DNA of 64,000 nt, taken from positions 9,444,868 through 9,508,867 of the forward strand of contig NC_087183.1 in the NCBI RefSeq assembly GCF_035594125.1. Direction: 5' to 3'. This document shows, one piece after another, positions 63,857 to 64,000 of the stretch (positions are counted from its first letter, which is position 1; each line of letters begins with the position of its first letter). Made by a program: the position numbers and the translations under genes. Origin of the DNA: Scylla paramamosain. Lineage: Eukaryota; Arthropoda; Malacostraca; Decapoda; Portunidae. The notes beneath the pieces were generated by a model, which ran no database searches, was not told the origin of the DNA, and worked only from the letters and a program-made list of their open reading frames with translations.

Positions 63857-64000
63857 GGGACTGTTGGTACCGGGATGAATTTTCAGAATTAATAAATGTG
63901 AAATACGCGGAAAACCGCCGGCGTGCAAGTATTTCTGCTCGCGGGATGACATCTTTAATGGAGCAGCCTGGTCTGGGGATTCCAACTTTCCTAAACCACT

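Overview
This window is nuclear DNA from an animal, most likely a decapod crustacean (crab, shrimp or relative). The evidence is intron-containing metazoan genes with GT-AG splice sites, arthropod-type transposon remnants, and an extreme load of dinucleotide microsatellites (AC, AG, AT), as reported for decapod genomes. The exact species cannot be told from the sequence. Most long open frames here are Cys-Val, Thr-His, Tyr-Ile, Leu-Ser or Arg-Glu translations of microsatellites and are not genes. The real genes were found by joining short exons whose splice phases close exactly.

Six protein-coding genes are supported. From left to right they are: (1) the 5' part of MBD2/3, a methyl-CpG-binding-domain protein of NuRD-type complexes (minus, 2522-2929, continuing off the left edge); (2) SPG21/maspardin, complete in eight coding exons (minus, 4652-14860); (3) ETFRF1/LYRM5, a small mitochondrial LYR-family protein, complete in two coding exons (plus, 19402-20548); (4) UBL7, a UBL-UBA ubiquitin-like protein, complete in eight exons (minus, 25555-30642); (5) a CYP2-clan microsomal cytochrome P450, complete in ten coding exons (plus, 34621-40579); (6) the kinase domain and C-terminus of calcium/calmodulin-dependent protein kinase kinase (minus, 48342-54905), with N-terminal exons not found in the window. 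These are unrelated housekeeping, signalling and detoxification genes; nothing suggests an operon or a joint pathway.

The mobile DNA includes a pogo/Tigger-like DNA transposon (5351-7173, TA target-site duplication) carrying a broken transposase and a 5'-truncated jockey-like LINE inserted in it, all inside the last intron of SPG21. A second stub of the same LINE 3' end lies in the 5'UTR intron of the P450. A probable 713-bp solo LTR (31146-31858) sits inside an AC microsatellite. Three diverged copies of a short MITE-like repeat lie at about 33.3, 55.2 and 58.0 kb. The right end (54.9-64 kb) is gene-poor and packed with GA/CT arrays.

I found no evidence for an undescribed multi-gene system. 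The observations most worth following are microsatellites that themselves form splice signals, a P450 whose oxygen-activation motif lacks its acidic residue, a phase-neutral candidate cassette exon in the kinase, and the nested transposons.
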